Notes under the pieces: generated by a model
What the model was told of the DNA's origin: nothing
The model's input: only the letters and a program-made list of their open reading frames with translations
Database searches by the model: none
DNA from: an uncultured bacterium
GTDB taxonomy: Bacteria > Bacillota > Clostridia > Lachnospirales > Lachnospiraceae
Length of the DNA: 40,123 nucleotides
Reading direction: 5' to 3'
NCBI GenBank assembly: GCA_947651225.1
Contig: CANSYK010000029.1
Location: forward strand, 1 to 40,123
Part shown: one piece after another, positions 35,607 to 40,123 of the stretch
How the letters are laid out: each line of letters starts with the position of its first letter
How positions within the stretch are numbered: position 1 is the first letter of the stretch
Translations under genes and position numbers: made by a program

Positions 35607-36050
35607 ATGACAGATAGTGAAAAATTAGATTTTATAATAGCTAAGGTGGTGTCAATAGACAAGAAAGTGGATGCATTGGAAAAAAGAGTAACTGCATTGG
35701 AAGAAAGAGTAGGTGCATTGGAAAAAAGAATGGATTCTTTAGAAAGAAGGATGGATTCTTTAGAAGAAAGAATGGATTCTGTGGAAAAGAGGTTATCTAT
35801 TGCAGAGGTTGCTTTGGCGGATGACAGGAGGGAAAATCGTTTAACACGTTCTATAATAGAGAATGAAGTTAATCATAGTATTAAATTAATAGCGGAAGGG
35901 CACTATGATTTAAATAGAAAAGTGGATGAATCGATACATACTACATCAGATGTTGCAGCGAAAGAGGAGATATATGATTTGAAGTTTGTGATACAGGGAG
36001 AAAAAATAAGGGAAATATCAGAGAGAATGGATATATACGTAGCAAATTGA
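35607..36050 (+). CDS. Coiled-coil protein of unknown function
   Basis: This is a 147-residue soluble protein. Residues 18-70 are nearly perfect heptads of the type ALEKRV and SLEERMD, giving a continuous coiled coil; residues 75-147 are also helical, ending ISERMDIYVAN. The heptads are coded by 21-bp DNA repeats. The start is ATG 35607, eight bases after GGAGG; ATG 35601 and the frame start at 35547 are less well placed. No family function is assigned. It interrupts the glycan genes and may have moved in separately, or serve as a scaffold. Confidence 0.72.
   Translation: MTDSEKLDFIIAKVVSIDKKVDALEKRVTALEERVGALEKRMDSLERRMDSLEERMDSVEKRLSIAEVALADDRRENRLTRSIIENEVNHSIKLIAEGHYDLNRKVDESIHTTSDVAAKEEIYDLKFVIQGEKIREISERMDIYVAN
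35673..35798 (+). repeat. Six 21-bp tandem repeats within the coiled-coil gene
   Basis: Units such as GCATTGGAAAAAAGAGTAAC and TCTTTAGAAGAAAGAATGGA follow in phase from 35673 to 35798. Each codes one heptad of a coiled coil. Unit gain or loss would keep the frame. Confidence 0.75.
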
Positions 36051-36156
36051 TATAATTTTGATGTTTTGGACTGTAAAAATGATAGATATTTTAATATTAC
36101 ATTTAATTAAGTAGTTTTTGGCAGGACGTAGTATTCATTTAATTTTGGAGGTAGAT

Positions 36157-37650
36157 ATGAGTAAGTTATTTGAAGATTTATTTATTTTTGAGATGGCAAA
36201 CAGTCATCAGGGAAGTGTGGAGCATGGAAAAGAGATTATATATGAAATGGGAAAAATTGCCAGAAGGCATAATATTAAGGCAGCAGTGAAATTGCAGTAC
36301 CGGAATCTGGATAATTTTATCCATCCAGATTATAAGGGTCGTCAGGATGTAAAACATATTCCAAGATTTGAAAGTACTCGTATGTCATATGCTCAATTCA
36401 GGGAATTAATAGCAACAATTCGTTCTGAAGGAATGATTCCTATGAGTACACCATTTGATGAGGATGGAGTGGATTGGTGTATGGATCAGGGATTGGATAT
36501 TATAAAAATAGCAAGCTGCAGTTCCTTAGATTGGCCGCTTCTTACTAAGGCAGCTGCTACACATAAGCCGATTATTATTTCTGTGGGTGGGAGGACAATT
36601 TCTGACATTGATAAATTATATAATTATTTTACGCACAAAAAATGTGATTTTGCATTTATGCATTGTATTGCAGAATATCCTGCTCCAATGGAACGTTTAC
36701 AGCTTGACTTTATTGATAAGTTAAGAAGACGTTATCCCGATCATGTTATTGGTTATTCTGGTCATGAAGATCCGGACGATAATACAATACCTATGATGGC
36801 GGTTGCTAAGGGGGCAAGAATTTTAGAGCGTCATGTAGGGCTTCCGACAGAAAAAATTTCTTTGAATGCATATTCTATGAATCCAGAACAAGCAGAAAAG
36901 TGGGTTACAGCAGTATTAAATGCAAGAGAAATTTGTAAAATGAAGAAAGAAACAGAACGTTATATCAGTCAGGAAGAAATAGATTCATTGAATTCTTTAA
37001 TGCGTGGAGTCTATTTGAAACATGATGTGGAAGAAGGGCAGGAGTTGACAAGAGATGATGTATTTTTTGCAATGCCAAATCATAACCACCAGATGACAAG
37101 CGGTGAATTTTTTGAGGGAGTTGTAGCGAGTAAGGCATATAAAGAAAACGAAGAGTTACATGAGCAGAAGCCAATTACTGATACAAATCTGGCACGTAGT
37201 GTGATTCATGATGTAAAGGGTATGCTTTATGAGGCAAATATTTATTTAGGAGATAATTTTGAGGCAGAGCTTTCTCATCATTATGGAATGAAGCATTTCA
37301 GGCAGTTCGGAGCAGTAATCATCAGTGTTATTAATCGTGAATATTGTAAAAAATTGATTGCAGTACTGCCGGCGCAACAGCATCCAATGCATGCACATGA
37401 GATAAAAGAAGAAACTTTCCAGCTTCTTTATGGTGATTTGCAGGTAGAAATTGATGGAAGAAAAATAGAAATGAGACCAGGAGACATTCAGACGGTATTG
37501 CGAGGAGAAAAACACGCATTTACTTCTCGGACAGGTGCTGTCTTTGAAGAGATTTCTACAACACATGTACAGAACGACTCTTATTATGACGATCCTAAAA
37601 TTGATAAAATGGACTTAATGGAACGGAAAACAAAGGTTTATAAGTGGTAA
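36157..37650 (+). CDS. NeuB-type nonulosonate synthase with SAF and cupin domains
   Basis: This enzyme would condense phosphoenolpyruvate with a six-carbon N-acyl sugar to give a nine-carbon nonulosonic acid (sialic, legionaminic or pseudaminic type). Of 497 residues, 1-255 form the NeuB barrel: IFEMANSHQGSVEHG, AVKLQYRNL, STPFDEDGVDW, IIKIASCSSLDWPLL, FMHCIAEYPAP, IGYSGHE and ERHVGLPTE. Residues about 285-345 form a SAF (antifreeze-like) domain (RGVYLKHDVEEGQELTRDDV). Residues about 370-485 form a cupin fold (HPMHAHEIKEETFQLLYG, then MRPGDIQTVLRGEKHAF), absent from ordinary NeuB of some 340 residues. GGAGG precedes ATG 36157 by five bases. The sugar specificity cannot be fixed from sequence alone. 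Confidence 0.9.
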   Translation: MSKLFEDLFIFEMANSHQGSVEHGKEIIYEMGKIARRHNIKAAVKLQYRNLDNFIHPDYKGRQDVKHIPRFESTRMSYAQFRELIATIRSEGMIPMSTPFDEDGVDWCMDQGLDIIKIASCSSLDWPLLTKAAATHKPIIISVGGRTISDIDKLYNYFTHKKCDFAFMHCIAEYPAPMERLQLDFIDKLRRRYPDHVIGYSGHEDPDDNTIPMMAVAKGARILERHVGLPTEKISLNAYSMNPEQAEKWVTAVLNAREICKMKKETERYISQEEIDSLNSLMRGVYLKHDVEEGQELTRDDVFFAMPNHNHQMTSGEFFEGVVASKAYKENEELHEQKPITDTNLARSVIHDVKGMLYEANIYLGDNFEAELSHHYGMKHFRQFGAVIISVINREYCKKLIAVLPAQQHPMHAHEIKEETFQLLYGDLQVEIDGRKIEMRPGDIQTVLRGEKHAFTSRTGAVFEEISTTHVQNDSYYDDPKIDKMDLMERKTKVYKW

Positions 37651-37708
37651 AATTGTTTTTAGCATTTTGAGTCAAAGTGGATTTTTAGATATACCTCAGA
37701 GAAAGCGA

Positions 37709-37789
37709 AACTGCGGGAGTGATATGCCAGAGCGTGCTTGAAAAACGATTTCTAAGTACGCCTTGATATGTCACTGTTGCGGTTTTTTT
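37709..37789 (+). terminator. Extended-stem terminator or structured RNA after the NeuB-type gene
   Basis: Three stacked stems are nested: AACTGC/GCGGTT, AGTGATAT/ATGTCACT and GCGTGCTT/AAGTACGC, around a 14-base loop, ending in T7. The total folded length of about 75 bases is long for a simple terminator. Confidence 0.7.
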
Positions 37790-37832
37790 GCATATGTATG
37801 TTGTACTTGAAAAGGCTATATTAAAAAAAGTA

Positions 37833-37861
37833 TTGACTATATTTGGAATTATATTTATACT
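37833..37861 (+). promoter_or_regulatory. Sigma-A promoter in the AT-rich gap
   Basis: TTGACT and TATACT are separated by 17 bases. The next credible gene begins 475 bases downstream, which would give a very long leader or a separate small transcript. Confidence 0.65.
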
Positions 37862-38225
37862 CAAGTAAAAGAAAAAGTTGTCGATATATATAATAGTGGT
37901 TGTTTAAGTGGATATACCTCATAATTAATAATATGTGGTTAAATATCTATCTTTATTTTAAATTGGGAAATAAATGCCTAAAAAAATTTCAAATTATAGC
38001 TCAAGCATCTTATAAAAGAAGATTTATTAATAAAAATGTTGATATGATAATTTATTTGAATGCGGGTAACATACTATTAATACCACATAATTAAAAATAT
38101 GAGTATAAATAATGTTTACAACAAAGCAATCCTATGATATTTTTGTGTTAATTGAGATGGTTTGACGGAGATTTAAACTTTTAATGAAACAAAAATAGTA
38201 GATTATATCAAGAAATATTTATACC

Positions 38226-38263
38226 TTGTGTTACCACATAATAAAATATATGTGGTAACACAA
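38226..38263. repeat. Perfect 15-bp inverted repeat
   Basis: TTGTGTTACCACATA is exactly inverted as TATGTGGTAACACAA around ATAAAATA. No T tract follows, so a protein-binding operator or element end is more likely than a terminator. It lies 74 bases before the next gene. Confidence 0.7.
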
Positions 38264-38336
38264 AGCAGATGCAGATGCTCATAATTTGGAATAGAGAGGT
38301 GCTATGACTGTCTAATAATCCATGGAGGGGAAAACG

Positions 38337-39584
38337 ATGAAGATAATCAACGGACTGAAATACTGGGGGCAGCTTCTGCTCTTGCCAATTTACTGGTTAT
38401 CTTTTCTGTTTCCAAGAAATAAAAAAATCTGGCTTTTTGGGAGTACCTTTGGCAGGAGGTTTGCAGATAACCCCAAGTACCTGTATCTGTATGTTGCCCA
38501 GCACAAACGGGAACTTGGCATCCGTCCCATATGGATTACACATGAGCAGAAAGTTGTTGAATTGTTGGAAAAGAATGGTTATGAAGTGTATTACTATCAT
38601 TCCTTAAGAGGGATATGGTATGCACTCCGAGGGAAAGTTTATCTTTTTGACAATTATTCGAAAGACATTAATTTCTGGCAGAGCGGAGGGGCTGTAAAGG
38701 TAAATTTGTGGCACGGCGTCCCGTTAAAGAAGATTCAGGCAGACAATGTTTTTGATAAAGTCCGTCATCCCCGGAACTTTTGGGAGTATATTAAGTTTTT
38801 TCCAAGGAGGCTCTCAGATGAGAAATCATCCCACTATGTGCTTACAACTTCGGAGTTTATGAAACCGGTTTTTTCATCGGCATTCCGGACAAAAAATGTC
38901 TTGACATCAGGATATCCGCGGAATGACAGACTGATTAAACGGGACAGCATAAAAAATCTTTTATCGGATACAGAGTACGGTAATGTGAAAAAGATCCACA
39001 CTCTTTTAACAAATAATGAAATCAAAAAAATAATATATTATATGCCGACTTTTCGGGAAAGTGAGACTGAATTTTTCAAAATTATAGAGATTAATCAATT
39101 CCATAAATTTTTGGAGGAAAACCGGTTTTTGTTTTGTGTGAAGCTGCATCCAAAGTCACAGCTTGGAAAGGAGTTTCAAAAACTTCAGGGGAAGCATATT
39201 TTGGTCATTGACGCAGATTCGGATCCTTATATTTTTCTGGGAAAAGCAGATGTGCTAGTCACGGATTACTCTTCTGTTTATTTTGATTTTTTATTGGCAG
39301 ATAAACCAATTGTTTTTTTTGACTATGATTTGGAAGAATACCTGCGTGGCTCCAGAAAGATGTATTTTGAATATGCAAAGTTTACCCCAGGTCAGAAAGC
39401 AGCAACTGCGGAAGAATTTGAAAAAGCGCTACAAAGAGCCTGCAGACCAGACGAGGAGTATCAAAAGTGGTACCGTAAATTCCGGACTTTTGTAGCAGAA
39501 AAAGTGTTTGATAACAGGGAGGAAATTGCAAGCCTGCGCCTGGTTAGTGACATTAAAACAGTCATTGGAGGGGCTTGGCGGTGA
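38337..39584 (+). CDS. CDP-glycerol glycerophosphotransferase-family protein (TagB/TagF-like)
   Basis: The family moves glycerol- or ribitol-phosphate from a CDP donor to a growing teichoic-acid-like or capsular chain at the inner membrane face. The 415 residues include a hydrophobic N-terminal segment (residues 5-25), VNLWHGVPLKKIQ (donor-binding region with its histidine), SGYPRNDRLI, YMPTFRES, FCVKLHPKSQ and DVLVTDYSSVYFDFLLADKPIVFFDYDLEEY. Each of these is a family landmark. ATG 38337 follows GGAGGGG. It may decorate a surface polymer or add a phospho-glycerol to the flagellar glycan. The base composition is richer in GC than the preceding 10 kb. Confidence 0.88.
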   Translation: MKIINGLKYWGQLLLLPIYWLSFLFPRNKKIWLFGSTFGRRFADNPKYLYLYVAQHKRELGIRPIWITHEQKVVELLEKNGYEVYYYHSLRGIWYALRGKVYLFDNYSKDINFWQSGGAVKVNLWHGVPLKKIQADNVFDKVRHPRNFWEYIKFFPRRLSDEKSSHYVLTTSEFMKPVFSSAFRTKNVLTSGYPRNDRLIKRDSIKNLLSDTEYGNVKKIHTLLTNNEIKKIIYYMPTFRESETEFFKIIEINQFHKFLEENRFLFCVKLHPKSQLGKEFQKLQGKHILVIDADSDPYIFLGKADVLVTDYSSVYFDFLLADKPIVFFDYDLEEYLRGSRKMYFEYAKFTPGQKAATAEEFEKALQRACRPDEEYQKWYRKFRTFVAEKVFDNREEIASLRLVSDIKTVIGGAWR

Positions 39585-39597
39585 AATAGGTGATGAA

Positions 39598-40123
39598 ATG
39601 GAAAAAAATCAATATGATGAAAAATTAAACAGCATAATAAAGCAATACGGTTATGAGGCAAAGGGAGTAATCAGCAGCACCCAGGTTCATGCCGCAGTTG
39701 TAGATATATTTACAGAAAGATGTGTAAACAAAAAGGTGGCTATTTGGGGTGTTGGAAAGAAGAATACAGTAAACAGCCATGCTGCGGTTATCATCAATAA
39801 ATATATTTTGAACCTCCAAGGTCTGGAATTCCTGGTGGATTCCAGCGCAGACATACAGGGAACAGAGTTTATGGGTTATCCAGTTATTGCGCCAGAGGAT
39901 CTGGTAAAGACGGATGTGGATATTGTGATTATTGGCTCCCGTGCAAGTGCGGAAGCGATTATAAAAAATGCAAAAGAAATGGTTCCGGGGTGTGAATGTC
40001 TTAATATTTATGAGGAGTTGCGAAAAAGAGGGATTGTGATCGACTACAATTTTTTCAGTGAGCAGAATATGTACACAAGGCTGTACCGGCTCCGTGCGGA
40101 TTATGAGGGCGCAGAAGGAGGGG
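39598..40123 (+). CDS. Rossmann-like protein of the surface glycan cluster (partial, cut at window end)
   Basis: The open frame covers at least 175 residues and continues beyond the window. Residues about 48-145 look like a nucleotide-binding Rossmann fold: KVAIWGVGKKNTVN, LEFLVDSSADIQGTEFMGYPVIAPEDL and VDIVIIGSRASAEAII. This resembles N-terminal parts of PglD-like or sugar-modifying enzymes, but no catalytic region is visible. ATG 39598 follows AGGTGA, 13 bases after the previous stop, so the two are one operon. The function is not assigned. Confidence 0.7.
   Translation, partial: MEKNQYDEKLNSIIKQYGYEAKGVISSTQVHAAVVDIFTERCVNKKVAIWGVGKKNTVNSHAAVIINKYILNLQGLEFLVDSSADIQGTEFMGYPVIAPEDLVKTDVDIVIIGSRASAEAIIKNAKEMVPGCECLNIYEELRKRGIVIDYNFFSEQNMYTRLYRLRADYEGAEGG

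Larger units (their letters stand above)
37790..38336. other. AT-rich intergenic region of about 550 bp without a supported gene
   Basis: It holds a strong promoter (37833-37861), a perfect 15-bp inverted repeat (38226-38263) and a 64-codon frame (37900-38094, TTG start, no ribosome site) of very AT-rich composition that I do not call. GATATACCTCA at 37911-37921 repeats a copy at 37688-37698. ATATGTGGT- and ACCACATA-like elements recur near 37930, 38084 and in the palindrome. I see no RNA gene that I can name. Confidence 0.6.

Noticed and set aside
35673-35798. Regular 21-bp repeats as a possible CRISPR or satellite.
   Set aside because: No spacers; the repeats are in frame and code heptads of a coiled coil.
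37900-38094. 64-codon frame in the AT-rich gap.
   Set aside because: TTG start without a ribosome site, composition that follows from AT richness (Ile, Asn, Lys, Tyr), no domain.

Overview
The window reads as a chromosomal segment of a motile, low-GC anaerobic Firmicute, most likely a Lachnospiraceae member (Roseburia/Agathobacter-like). The basis is the gene content and order: flgM-flgN-flgK-flgK-flgL-fliW-csrA, flaG-fliD-fliS, flagellin, then Maf-type glycosyltransferases. Sigma-28-type promoters, VEX-like ABC relics and LytTR/GHKL two-component genes support this. No database search was possible, so genus is an inference. Every gene called lies on the + strand.

Region 1 (1-292) is the 3' tip of a 23S rRNA gene, followed directly by tRNA-Asn and a terminator. 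No 5S gene is visible between them. Region 2 (455-12,281) is accessory and partly decayed. It holds a LytTR response regulator, a histidine kinase reduced to its ATPase end, an intact pair of ABC exporter half-transporters, and a bacteriohemerythrin with an extra C-terminal domain. These are followed by a wrecked VEX/MacB-type ABC transporter, a lipoprotein whose tail is formed by a 167-bp inverted-repeat element, and a GH2 beta-galactosidase pseudogene that has lost its N-terminus, its acid/base region and its reading frame continuity. Region 3 (12,378-14,800) holds a membrane-anchored secreted protein and a lysA-like PLP decarboxylase, each with a good sigma-A promoter.

Region 4 (14,811-27,260) is the late flagellar block. 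Three near-consensus SigD promoters (TAAA/TAAG, 16 nt, CCGATA) sit before flgM, flaG and flagellin. FlgM restrains SigD, FlgN chaperones two divergent FlgK proteins and FlgL, and FliW/CsrA would regulate flagellin translation through its roughly 170-nt leader. FliD and FliS cap the filament and chaperone flagellin. A hairpin array with mutually exclusive pairings lies between flgL and fliW.

Region 5 (27,300-37,789) is a flagellin glycosylation island placed immediately after flagellin. It contains a small helical protein, two Maf (DUF115) transferases, a GT4-like and a GT2 transferase, a CMP-sugar cytidylyltransferase fused to a HAD phosphatase, a coiled-coil protein, and a NeuB-type nonulosonate synthase fused to SAF and cupin domains. 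Together these suggest that a sialic-acid-like nonulosonic acid is made, activated and attached to flagellin. Region 6 (37,790-40,123) starts with a very AT-rich 550-bp gap holding a strong promoter and a perfect palindrome. It then carries a CDP-glycerol glycerophosphotransferase-family protein and the start of a Rossmann-like protein cut by the window edge.
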